In this document: one piece after another, positions 1 through 9,652 of the stretch
Numbering within the stretch: position 1 is the first letter of the stretch
Layout of the letters: each line of letters begins with the position of its first letter
Assembly (NCBI GenBank): GCA_036265675.1
Contig: DATAOP010000065.1
Coordinates: 1 to 12,587, forward strand
From: VRUE01 sp036265675
GTDB taxonomy: Bacteria; Actinomycetota; Thermoleophilia; Solirubrobacterales; 70-9
DNA length: 12,587 bases
Reading direction: 5' to 3'
Program-made: the position numbers and the translations under genes
Notes under the pieces: generated by a model
What the model was told of the DNA's origin: nothing
Databases searched by the model: none
What the model saw: the letters and a program-made list of their open reading frames with translations, nothing else

Positions 1-1275
1 GCCCGGCGCGGCCACGGCAAGGCCTGCTTCCTCGACCTCCGCGACGGCAGCGGCCAGATCCAGCTGCACGCCCGCGAGGACGTGCTCGGCGAGGAGCCCT
101 ATCGGCTGCTGGTCGATCTCGACCTCGGCGACCTGATCGGCGTCGAGGGGACGGCGATGGCGACCCGCAGCGGCGGCGAGCTGACGCTTACGATCGACCG
201 CTGGCGGATGCTGGCGAAGAGCCTGCGACCGCCGCCCGACAAGTTCCACGGCCTCGAGGACGTCGAGACCCGCTACCGCCGGCGCGAGCTCGACCTGCTC
301 GCGAACGAGGAGAGCCGGCGGATCTTCGCCCTTCGCGCGCGCACGATCGCCGAGATCCGGCGCTGGCTCGACGAGCACGGCTTCGTCGAGGCCGAGACGC
401 CGGTCCTGCAGCCGCTCTACGGCGGCGCCCTGGCGCGCCCGTTCGTCACCCACCACAACGCGCTCGACCGCGACTTCTACCTGCGGATCGCGACCGAGCT
501 CTACCTGAAGCGGCTGGTGGTGGGGGGGATCGACCGCGTCTATGAGCTCGGCAAGGACTTCCGCAACGAGGGCGTCTCCCACAAGCACAACCCCGAGTTC
601 ACGATGCTCGAGTGGTACGAGGCCTACGCCGACTATGAGAAGACCGCCCACGATCTCGAGCTGATGGTGGCCGAGGTCGCCGAGCGCGTCCTCGGCACAC
701 TCGAGGTCGAGCGCGACGGGGTGACGATCGACCTCAGCCCGCCATGGCGGCGGGTGACCCTGCGCGAGGCGATCTCCGAGCGGACCGGGATCGACATCGC
801 CGAGCATCCCGGCCGCGAGGAGCTGGCGGCGGCGATGGGGACCGAGCCCGACCCGGCCGAGGGCTGGGGCAAGCTCGTCGACGGCCTGCTCTCGAAGTCG
901 GTCGAGCCGGAGCTGATCCAGCCGACCTTCGTCGTCGACTACCCGGTCGAGCTCTCGCCGTTCGCCAAGGCGCACCGCAGCGAGGAGGGCCTAGTCGAGC
1001 GCTGGGAGGCGTTCGCCGGCGGGATGGAGATCGCCAACTCGTTCACCGAGCTCAACGACCCCGACGAGCAGCGGCGCCGGTTCGAGCAGCAGGCCGCTGA
1101 GCTCGCCCGCGGCGACGAGGAGGCGCAGCCGTTCGACGAGGCCTTCGTCGAGGCGCTCGAACAGGGAATGCCGCCGACCGGGGGCGTCGGACTGGGGGTT
1201 GACCGCCTTGCAATGATTCTTACCGGGGCGAAAAGCCTCCGCGAAGTGGTGCTTTTTCCCGCCATGCGTGCCTGA
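1..1275 (+). CDS. lysS: Lysyl-tRNA synthetase, class II (5'-truncated)
   Basis: Cytoplasmic enzyme that charges tRNA-Lys with lysine using ATP. The frame is open from base 1, so the start lies outside the window. 424 residues are present against roughly 490-500 usual, so about 70 N-terminal residues are missing. Visible in order: the end of the OB-fold anticodon-binding domain (HGKACFLDLRDGSGQIQLH), then the class II core with a motif 1 region (ETPVLQP), motif 2 (YELGKDFRNEG followed by HNPEFTMLEWYEAY) and C-terminal motif 3 (GVGLGVDRLAMILTG), ending LFPAMRA. The first in-frame ATG (position 82) would cut the OB fold and is not the start. The last 25 or so codons switch to AT-ending synonymous codons (ATT, CTT, AAA, GAA, TTT), unlike the rest of the gene. 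clpC follows 180 nt downstream; lsr2, which lies between them in mycobacteria, is not present. Confidence 0.97.
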   Translation, partial: ARRGHGKACFLDLRDGSGQIQLHAREDVLGEEPYRLLVDLDLGDLIGVEGTAMATRSGGELTLTIDRWRMLAKSLRPPPDKFHGLEDVETRYRRRELDLLANEESRRIFALRARTIAEIRRWLDEHGFVEAETPVLQPLYGGALARPFVTHHNALDRDFYLRIATELYLKRLVVGGIDRVYELGKDFRNEGVSHKHNPEFTMLEWYEAYADYEKTAHDLELMVAEVAERVLGTLEVERDGVTIDLSPPWRRVTLREAISERTGIDIAEHPGREELAAAMGTEPDPAEGWGKLVDGLLSKSVEPELIQPTFVVDYPVELSPFAKAHRSEEGLVERWEAFAGGMEIANSFTELNDPDEQRRRFEQQAAELARGDEEAQPFDEAFVEALEQGMPPTGGVGLGVDRLAMILTGAKSLREVVLFPAMRA

Positions 1276-1373
1276 TTCAGCACCTTTCGGCGCCTAAAAA
1301 CCCGCTACCAGCGACTTTCCGACCCCGAAGGCCAGGGGGGCGCCCTCGGTATCGTTTAAGAGGCGCTTAGGAG

Positions 1374-1419
1374 GGTTCCCGATATCCCGGGACCGGCGTC
1401 CGGTACTTCGGCCACCGAA
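1374..1419 (+). promoter_or_regulatory. Cluster of three short inverted repeats in the clpC leader
   Basis: The 180-nt lysS-clpC gap (1276-1455) holds three adjacent dyads. The first is GG-TCCCG (1374-1381, with T1376 bulged) pairing CGGGACC (1388-1394) over a 6-nt loop. The second is ACCGG-cgt-CCGGT (1392-1404). The third is TTCGG-cca-CCGAA (1407-1419). The first and second overlap and cannot form together. They lie 37-82 nt upstream of the clpC TTG. They could be operator sites or a structured 5' leader. I found no match to CIRCE, HAIR, CtsR or the published ClgR consensus by eye. A possible -10 (TATCGT, 1350-1355) lies upstream but has no good -35. No convincing lysS terminator is visible. 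Confidence 0.4.
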
Positions 1420-1455
1420 AAGCGTTTGATCAACCAGAAGTGAGATAGAGGCGAA

Positions 1456-4080
<2,625 letters not shown>

Positions 4081-4083
4081 CTC

Positions 4084-5778
4084 TTAGGGCAGCTTCTTCC
4101 GGGTCTCGCAGCCGGCGGCTTTCGCGTCCTTGCCGGCGCCGCCGTTGCAGACGTCCTTGCCGGACCCGCCGAGCAGACGGTCCTTGCCGTTGCCGCCCAC
4201 GAGCGTGTCCTTCCCGGCTTCGCCGAGCAGTTTGTCCTTGCCCGGGCCCCCGTTGATCACGTCCTTGCCCTTGCCGCCGCAGACGACGTCGTTGCCGGCG
4301 AGGGCGCTGATCCTGTCGTTGCCGCCGAGCCCGGCGATCACGTCGGCCTTCTTGGTCCCCTTCAGCCTGTCGGCTCCACGGGTGCCGACGATCGTCGCTT
4401 TCCGTCCCCCGCAACGGGCTTTGGCCGCGACGAGGCTGACCTTGATCGGTTGCGGATCGGCGGTGAACCGGCCGATGAGCATCTTCTCGCTTTCGGCGAA
4501 GACGTCGCCCGCGATCACCGCCCGGCCGTCGAGCTGTAGAGCGAGGCCGCTGACGAACTCCCTTTGGGGAACCACGTTGACGTCGGTTTCGCCGCCGCTG
4601 CCGAAGGAGGGATCGAGGTGGCCGTCGGGCGTCAGCCGCACCAGCCAAGTGTCGGCGGTGTTGGTCAGGTCGTCGCCGCCGCGGCGCCCGGCGGCGACGA
4701 TGCGGCCCACTCCGTCGATCTCGAGCGCGTACAGGAGGTCATCGTGGCTGGTCGGGTTGAGGCGCAGGATTCCGCCGGCCCCGAAGCTCGGGTCGAGCTG
4801 GCCGGTGGGAGTGAAGCGGGCGACGAAGCCCTCTTCGTCATTTTCGGCAACGAATGCGTCTCCGACGGCGATGATGCTCCCGTCGGGGAGGACCTTGAGA
4901 TCGTAGATTTCGCCCGACGGGAACGGGGCTGTGCCGAGGTTGTCGACGGCGACCCCGTTTTTCCCGAATCCGGAGACGAGATTCCCTTCGGAATCGACCT
5001 CCGCCAAGAACGCCCCGTTTTCAGCCCACCCTCCGACCAAGATGGTGCCGTTGCCCAAGACCTTCACCGCGTACCCTTCCTCATCGAGGCTGCCGGGAAC
5101 GTTGATGACGCGGACCCCATCCGACGGAACCGTGCTGAACGAGGCGTCCGGTTTCCCGCTTTCGGTCACTCGAACCACTGCGAGCTGGAACGGCAACAGG
5201 TTCGTTCCCGAGTTGCCGGTCGCGACGATCTTCCCGTCGGGCGCCTGGTCCATCGCCGCCGCGCCGCCGAATTCGTTCATCGGAACCGTGGTCAGTCCGC
5301 CTTCGCCGAAGCTCGGGTCGAGGTTGCCGTTCGGCAGGTAGCGTCCGAACTCGAACGCGTCGACACCAGTGACGGGCGCGCGGCCGTCGCCGGCGACGAC
5401 GAACTTGCCGTCCGCACGTTCCTCGATCGCTTCGATCCCGCGCGGGTCGCCGCCCTGGCCGAGATCGGGCTCGACCTTGAAGCCCTCGCCGCCGAAGCTC
5501 AGGTCCGGGCTGCCGTTCGAATTGAATCGGGCGAGCAGGAATCCGGACAAACCGCCGCGGGAGCCTGCGCCGAGGATCTTTCCGTCGGGCAGAACGAGGA
5601 GGTCGCTGAGGAACTCGTCTTTCTTGCTCGGTTCATCGAAGATCGTGAACCCGCCGCTGCCGAAGCTGGGATCGGGTTCGCCGGCGACAGCTCCCAGGCC
5701 CTGGGCCGGAAAGGCCGCAGCGACGACAAGCACCGATGCAAGGGCGCTCAACGTCGCGACATGTCGGGGTCGGCGCAT
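4084..5778 (-). CDS. Secreted delta-60 repeat protein with C-terminal RTX-like calcium-binding repeats
   Basis: Function unknown; probably a cell-surface or exported structural or binding protein. The 564 residues begin with a Sec-type signal peptide (RRPRH, then hydrophobic 7-23, likely cleavage after AVA at 30-32). About seven delta-60 repeats follow. Each starts near a (L/P)DPSFGxGG-type motif and continues with (P)DGKIxxxG strands, which predicts a beta-propeller-like fold to about residue 450. Residues 456-557 carry RTX/hemolysin-type nonapeptides, unusually uniform as GGxGKD. Cysteines at 456, 500, 544 and 557 could form disulfides outside the cell. The start ATG at 5778 directly precedes the signal peptide. 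No Shine-Dalgarno is seen. The gene converges on clpC with a 3-nt gap and is divergent from the reductase gene (62-nt gap). RTX repeats normally bind Ca2+, but the Lys substitutions could alter this. Confidence 0.88.
   Translation of the reverse strand: MRRPRHVATLSALASVLVVAAAFPAQGLGAVAGEPDPSFGSGGFTIFDEPSKKDEFLSDLLVLPDGKILGAGSRGGLSGFLLARFNSNGSPDLSFGGEGFKVEPDLGQGGDPRGIEAIEERADGKFVVAGDGRAPVTGVDAFEFGRYLPNGNLDPSFGEGGLTTVPMNEFGGAAAMDQAPDGKIVATGNSGTNLLPFQLAVVRVTESGKPDASFSTVPSDGVRVINVPGSLDEEGYAVKVLGNGTILVGGWAENGAFLAEVDSEGNLVSGFGKNGVAVDNLGTAPFPSGEIYDLKVLPDGSIIAVGDAFVAENDEEGFVARFTPTGQLDPSFGAGGILRLNPTSHDDLLYALEIDGVGRIVAAGRRGGDDLTNTADTWLVRLTPDGHLDPSFGSGGETDVNVVPQREFVSGLALQLDGRAVIAGDVFAESEKMLIGRFTADPQPIKVSLVAAKARCGGRKATIVGTRGADRLKGTKKADVIAGLGGNDRISALAGNDVVCGGKGKDVINGGPGKDKLLGEAGKDTLVGGNGKDRLLGGSGKDVCNGGAGKDAKAAGCETRKKLP
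4126..4353 (-). repeat. 27-bp tandem coding repeats (RTX nonapeptides)
   Basis: Tandem degenerate units of about 27 bp encode residues 476-551 of the secreted repeat protein. On the + strand they appear as recurring GTCCTTGCC-type words. Each unit encodes a nonapeptide ending G-K-D (GKGKD, GPGKD, EAGKD, GNGKD, GSGKD, GAGKD). This is a protein-level repeat, not a CRISPR: the units are contiguous, have no unique spacers and stay in the reading frame. Confidence 0.85.
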
Positions 5779-5840
5779 CGGGCTTGTCTACGTCGATCCT
5801 AACCGCCGGGTTCACACACCGCTACCGCTACGGTTCCGGC

Positions 5841-6974
5841 ATGAGCGCGCCGGGTCGGACAGCGATCGGCACCTGGAGCGGGGGGCGGTTCCTCCACTTC
5901 GGCAAGGCGATCCCCGAGGAGCGCCTCGAAGCCCTGCTCCGTCCCGACGAGGGGATGTCGACGCTGCTGACGGCCGATGCCTACGGGCAGGGCGAGGCCG
6001 ACGAGCTGCTGGGGCGGGCGCTGACCGGGGTCCCGCGCGAGGAATACACGCTGGTCGGCGCGATCGGCCACGACTTCTACGAGGGCGAGCGCGACGGCCC
6101 GCGCGGCTTTCCCCGCTTTACCGACCCCTCGCTGCGGGGGGCCGACGCATACGGTGAGTACCTGCGGATGGCGGCCGAGCGCAGCCTCGGCCGTCTCGGT
6201 GCGTCCTCGTTCGACCTCCTCCTGCTCCACAATCCTGACCGGATCGGGTATACGAGCGAGGCGGTCTGGGACGGGATGGAGGCGCTGCGCGAGGCCGGCC
6301 TCGCGGCGAGGGTCGGCGTCGCCCCGGGCCCGGCCAACGGCTTCACGCTCGACCTGATCTCCTGCTTCGAGCGCTTCGGCGAGCGGATCGACTGGGCGAT
6401 GATCATCCTCAACCCGTTCGAGCCGTGGCCGGGGGAGCTCTGCCTCGAGGCCGCGGCCCGCCACGACGTCCGTGTCATCACCCGGGTGGTCGACTACGGC
6501 GGCCTCTTCTGGGGCGACCTCGAGCCGGGGATGGAGCTGCCCGATGGGGATCACCGGGCCTTCCGGCCGGCGGGCTGGATCGAGGCCGGGCTCGAGAAGC
6601 TCGAGCGCGTGGTGCCGATCGCCGAGCGGGTGCAGCTGAAGCCGATCCAGCTCGCCTGCCAGTGGAATCTCGCCCACGATGCGGTCGAGTGCGTCGTCCC
6701 TACCCTGATTCAGGAGGCCGGACCGGCGGCGCTGCCGATCGAGGAGAAGCGGGCGCAGTTGGCGACGCTGCCCGAGCAGCGGCTGACGGCCGACGACGTG
6801 GCCGAGATCCGAGCCGTCGGCGACAACACTGGCTGCATGGCGCTGAAGGGCGCGAGCCCGGAGCACGAGGGCGACGAGCGCCCAGACCGGTGGCCGCTCG
6901 ACGCCGACCTCGTCGCGGTCGGCGAGCGCTGGGGCATCGACCCCGCCCGCGACCTCTCCGGCGCCGCCGCCTGA
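5841..6974 (+). CDS. Aldo/keto reductase family protein with degenerate active site
   Basis: A TIM-barrel protein of the aldo/keto reductase superfamily, 377 aa. Family marks include TADAYGQGEADELLGRAL (residues 44-61, matching the family's DTAxxYGxSE...LG segment), FDLLLLHNPD (124-133) and the conserved C-terminal barrel. Of the catalytic Asp-Tyr-Lys-His tetrad, Tyr48 and His130 are present. The Asp position is Leu43, and the segment where Lys should sit reads VGAIGHDF (72-79) with no Lys. The nucleotide-loop IPGxxxxxxxxN is also not recognisable (VVPTLIQEAGP at 286-295). Normal NADPH-dependent reduction is therefore doubtful; substrate and cofactor are unknown. I chose ATG 5841 because the frame upstream of it looks non-coding. 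A TANNNT box (TACGGT, 5829-5834) lies 6 nt before it and there is no Shine-Dalgarno, which suggests a leaderless mRNA. The MFS gene follows 4 nt after the stop, so the two are probably cotranscribed. Confidence 0.85.
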   Translation: MSAPGRTAIGTWSGGRFLHFGKAIPEERLEALLRPDEGMSTLLTADAYGQGEADELLGRALTGVPREEYTLVGAIGHDFYEGERDGPRGFPRFTDPSLRGADAYGEYLRMAAERSLGRLGASSFDLLLLHNPDRIGYTSEAVWDGMEALREAGLAARVGVAPGPANGFTLDLISCFERFGERIDWAMIILNPFEPWPGELCLEAAARHDVRVITRVVDYGGLFWGDLEPGMELPDGDHRAFRPAGWIEAGLEKLERVVPIAERVQLKPIQLACQWNLAHDAVECVVPTLIQEAGPAALPIEEKRAQLATLPEQRLTADDVAEIRAVGDNTGCMALKGASPEHEGDERPDRWPLDADLVAVGERWGIDPARDLSGAAA

Positions 6975-6978
6975 CCGG

Positions 6979-8427
6979 GTGTTCCGCCTAGACGACCGAA
7001 CCAGGCCCTGGTGGACGCTGGTCGGGGCCTGCGCCGGGCTCTTCATCCTGATGCTCGACTCGACCGTCGTCGCGCTGGCGCTGCCGAGCATCCGCGAGGA
7101 CCTGGGCGCCACCGCCGAGGCGCTGCAGTGGGTGATGAACGCCTACCTGCTGACGATCGCCGTCCTCGTCGTCACCGCCGGGCGGCTCGGGGACATGTTC
7201 GGGCGCAGGCGGGTCTTCCTCGCCGGGATCGTCGTCTTCGGCGCCGGCTCGGTTCTCGCCGGCGCCGCCCAGGGCCCGGCGATGCTGATCGCCGGCCGGA
7301 TCCTGCAGGGGGTCGGCGCTGCGCCGACGCTGACCCTCTCGCTCGCGATCGTCTGCAACGCATTTCCGGCCGGCGAACAGGCGCGGGCGCTCGGGATCTG
7401 GGCGGCCGTCTCAGCGATCGCGCTGGCGGTCGGGCCGCTCGCCGGCGGGGCGCTGATCGAGATCGACTGGCGGGCGATCTTCTGGATCAACCTGCCGGTC
7501 ATCCTCGCCGGGTTCTCGATCATGTCGGTGGCGGCGACCGAGTCGACCGACCCCTCGGCCGGGCGGCGAATCGACCCCCCGGGCCTGGTCGCGCTGACGA
7601 TCGGGCTGACCGCGCTCGTCCTGGCGATGATCCAGTCGCGCGCCTGGTCGGCAGCGGCGGTCGTCGTCCTCGCCGTCGTCGGGGTTCTGGCCCTGATCGC
7701 CTTCTGGCGGATCGAGCGCAGCGTCGATGACCCGATCGTTGAATTCAACCTCTTCCGCAACGGGCCCTATCTCGGCGCCAGCGCCGCCGCCTTCGCGATC
7801 GTCGGCTCCTACTGGGCGGTGATGTTCTTCCAGCCGCAGTACCTCCAGGACGTCCGCGGCCACTCCGCGCTCGAGAGCGGAGTCCTCGTCCTCCCGATCA
7901 CGGCGCCGATGGTCCTGATCTCGCCGTTCTCGGGACGGCTGATTGGCCGCTTCGGCGCCCGCCGCCTGATGACCGCCGGGATGCTGTTCGGGACCGCCGG
8001 CCTCGTCTGCCTGACCCAGATCGGCGGGTCGAGCTCCTACGGCCTGGTGCTCGTCGGATACCTGCTGTTCGGGATCGCCCTCGGCCTCGTTTACGCGCCG
8101 ATGTCGACCGCGGCGATGGCGGCGATGCCCGGCGAGAAGGTCGGGATCGCCTCGGGCGTGCTGGCGATGGACAGGATCGTCGCCGGCTCGCTGGCGCTGG
8201 CGGCGACCAGCGCCGCCTTCCATGCACTGCAGGGAGGCGGCCACTCGTTCGCCGCCTCGATCGCCGGCTCGACCTGGGTCGAGGTCGCGCTCTGCGCGCT
8301 CGGCACGGCGCTCACCTGGGCTTTCGTCCGCGACGTTTCCCCGCCCGGCTCCGATCCGGCCGTCGCCGGGGAGCCGCCGGCGGCCGAGCTGCACCACCAT
8401 CGCCACCACCGTCGATTCCATCTCTGA
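6979..8427 (+). CDS. MFS drug exporter, DHA2 (14-TM, EmrB/QacA-like) family
   Basis: Predicted proton-coupled exporter in the cytoplasmic membrane, 482 aa with about 14 hydrophobic segments. TM1 carries the DHA2 motif LDSTVVALALPSIREDLG (26-43, with the characteristic Asp27). The loop between TM2 and TM3 has motif A, GRLGDMFGRRRVF (68-80). The antiporter motif C region is AVGPLAGGAL (150-159) in TM5. The start is GTG at 6979, 4 nt after the preceding stop and with no Shine-Dalgarno, so translation is probably coupled to the reductase gene. The next in-frame start would remove most of TM1. The substrate cannot be told from sequence. The C-terminus is oddly His/Arg-rich (ELHHHRHHRRFHL), a possible metal-binding or purely basic tail on the cytoplasmic side. 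Confidence 0.93.
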   Translation: MFRLDDRTRPWWTLVGACAGLFILMLDSTVVALALPSIREDLGATAEALQWVMNAYLLTIAVLVVTAGRLGDMFGRRRVFLAGIVVFGAGSVLAGAAQGPAMLIAGRILQGVGAAPTLTLSLAIVCNAFPAGEQARALGIWAAVSAIALAVGPLAGGALIEIDWRAIFWINLPVILAGFSIMSVAATESTDPSAGRRIDPPGLVALTIGLTALVLAMIQSRAWSAAAVVVLAVVGVLALIAFWRIERSVDDPIVEFNLFRNGPYLGASAAAFAIVGSYWAVMFFQPQYLQDVRGHSALESGVLVLPITAPMVLISPFSGRLIGRFGARRLMTAGMLFGTAGLVCLTQIGGSSSYGLVLVGYLLFGIALGLVYAPMSTAAMAAMPGEKVGIASGVLAMDRIVAGSLALAATSAAFHALQGGGHSFAASIAGSTWVEVALCALGTALTWAFVRDVSPPGSDPAVAGEPPAAELHHHRHHRRFHL

Positions 8428-8438
8428 GTGAGGAATCG
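8413..8438 (+). terminator. 7-bp inverted repeat spanning the MFS stop codon
   Basis: CGATTCC (8413-8419) and GGAATCG (8432-8438) are perfect complements separated by 12 nt and flank the TGA at 8425-8427. As RNA this forms a modest hairpin at the end of the exporter gene. There is no following U-run, so intrinsic termination is doubtful. It may instead slow exonucleases or be part of the disA upstream control region. Confidence 0.3.
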
Positions 8439-8440
8439 CC

Positions 8441-8476
8441 TTGACAAATCCCGTTCCGACCTTTCCACTCGGGATT
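8441..8476 (+). promoter_or_regulatory. Candidate disA promoter (-35 TTGACA) with abutting inverted repeat
   Basis: A consensus -35 hexamer TTGACA lies at 8441-8446. With a 17-nt spacer the -10 would be TCCACT (8464-8469), which is weak (3 of 6). Starting directly after the -35 is a perfect 7-bp inverted repeat, AATCCCG (8447-8453) and CGGGATT (8470-8476), with 16 nt between the arms. It brackets the predicted -10 and start region, a typical placement for a repressor operator; the same arms could also form an RNA hairpin. The rest of the 92-nt gap contains CCGC...GCGG (8484-8499) and no Shine-Dalgarno near the disA start. Confidence 0.35.
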
Positions 8477-8519
8477 AAGCAGACCGCATTGGAAAGCGGA
8501 ATTTGGCATCCTTGACTTG

Positions 8520-9632
8520 ATGTCGTCGCTGCCTGGGGATGAGCTTCAAGAGCTTTCAGAAAGGCAGGACCCCAGGCTGCTCAGGTCTCTCGACGTCGTC
8601 GCCCCGGGCGGTGCGCTGCGCGAGGGAATCGACAACATCGTCCACGCGAGGACCGGCGCTCTGATCGTCGTCGCCGAGCCCGGCGACATCTCCCACCTCC
8701 TCTCGGGCGGGATCAAGCTCGACATCGACTACACCCCGGCGATGCTCTACCAGGTCGCGAAGATGGACGGCGCGATCGTCCTCAACTGCGAGGCCACCAA
8801 GATCACCTGGGCCAACGTCCAGCTGATGCCCGACCCGACGATCCTCTCCAGCGAGACCGGCACCCGGCACCGCACCGCCGAGCGCGTCTCGAAACAGACC
8901 GACGCGCTGGTGATCGCGATCTCGCAGCGCCGCGACGTCGTCTCGCTCTACGTCGAGGGGACGAAGTACATCCTCCAGGACATTCCCGCGGTCCTCGCCA
9001 AGGCCAACCAGGGCCTGGCGACCCTCGAGAAGTACCGCGAGCGGCTCGACCAGGTCGCGACCCGGCTCAGCGTCCTCGAGTTCGAAGGCGGCGGCGTCCT
9101 CTACGACGCGCTCTCGGTCCTGCAGCGGGCGGAGCTGGTGACGCGGATGGCGGTCGAGGTCGAGCGCTACATCGTCGAGCTCGGCACCGAGGGGCGGCTG
9201 ATCGAGATGCAGCTCGAGGAGTCGATGGTCGGGGTCGCCGCCGAAAAGACGGCGCTGGTCCGCGACTACTCGGTCGAGGACTCCGAGCAGAACCTGGACA
9301 CGGTCCAGGAATCGCTCTCGCGGCTGCCGCACGAGGACGTCCTCGACTTCGGCCGGCTGGCCGAGCTGCTCGGCTACGACCGCAAGCTCAACACGCTCGA
9401 CTTCCCCGTGAGCCCGCGCGGCTACCGCGTCCTCGGCCGGATCCCGAGGATCCCCAAGCTTGTCGTCCAGAAGATCATCCAGGAGCTCGGCACCCTCGAG
9501 GACGTGATCGCGGCCTCGGATGCCGAGCTCGAGGCTGTCGATGGAGTCGGCCCGACCCGGGCCAAGGACATCCGCGAGGGGCTGCGGAGGCTCCAGGAGG
9601 TCGATCTGGTCGACCGGTACTTGCAGAGTTGA
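8520..9632 (+). CDS. disA: Diadenylate cyclase, DNA integrity scanning protein DisA
   Basis: Synthesises cyclic di-AMP from two ATP and, in studied species, scans DNA by binding branched junctions, which inhibits the cyclase. 370 aa, a typical length. The N-terminal DAC domain has the catalytic DGA motif (Asp83-Gly84-Ala85 in AKMDGAIVL) and the ATP-binding GTRHRTAER (114-122). A helical linker follows, then a C-terminal helix-hairpin-helix with VDGVGPTRAK (about 340-349). ATG 8520 is preceded directly by an in-frame TTG at 8517, so either could be the start. In many Gram-positive genomes radA lies immediately upstream, but here a drug exporter does. carD follows 67 nt after the stop and disA may be cotranscribed with it. 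DisA links DNA integrity to c-di-AMP signalling, osmotic balance and cell wall control. Confidence 0.98.
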   Translation: MSSLPGDELQELSERQDPRLLRSLDVVAPGGALREGIDNIVHARTGALIVVAEPGDISHLLSGGIKLDIDYTPAMLYQVAKMDGAIVLNCEATKITWANVQLMPDPTILSSETGTRHRTAERVSKQTDALVIAISQRRDVVSLYVEGTKYILQDIPAVLAKANQGLATLEKYRERLDQVATRLSVLEFEGGGVLYDALSVLQRAELVTRMAVEVERYIVELGTEGRLIEMQLEESMVGVAAEKTALVRDYSVEDSEQNLDTVQESLSRLPHEDVLDFGRLAELLGYDRKLNTLDFPVSPRGYRVLGRIPRIPKLVVQKIIQELGTLEDVIAASDAELEAVDGVGPTRAKDIREGLRRLQEVDLVDRYLQS

Positions 9633-9652
9633 CGGTGCTGAACGGACCGTCA
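9630..9652 (+). promoter_or_regulatory. 7-bp inverted repeat and possible promoter between disA and carD
   Basis: TGACGGT (9630-9636, including the disA stop TGA) and ACCGTCA (9646-9652) are perfect complements with a 9-nt loop. The left arm overlaps TTGACG (9629-9634), a near-consensus -35. With a 17-nt spacer the -10 would be AGAAAT (9652-9657), putting transcription start near 9664. The element can be read as an operator over a carD promoter or as an RNA hairpin at the gene boundary. There is no U-run, so a strong intrinsic terminator is unlikely. Confidence 0.35.

Noticed and set aside
1331..1360. Possible lysS intrinsic terminator around AGGG...CCCT
   Set aside because: Only four pairs in the stem and no proper U-run follow, so it cannot be supported.
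1276..1455. lsr2, CIRCE, HAIR or ClgR sites between lysS and clpC
   Set aside because: No small ORF with Lsr2-like sequence and no match to the operator consensus sequences that I could recall.
4126..4353. Regular repeats that might be a CRISPR array
   Set aside because: 27-bp units are contiguous, degenerate and in frame as RTX nonapeptides; there are no spacers.
4564..5802. 412-aa frame opposite the secreted repeat protein
   Set aside because: The minus strand shows a signal peptide, delta-60 and RTX repeats in one frame; the plus frame is a shadow without domains.
5799..7112. 437-aa frame antisense to the reductase gene
   Set aside because: No domain; mirrors codon bias of the real gene on the plus strand.
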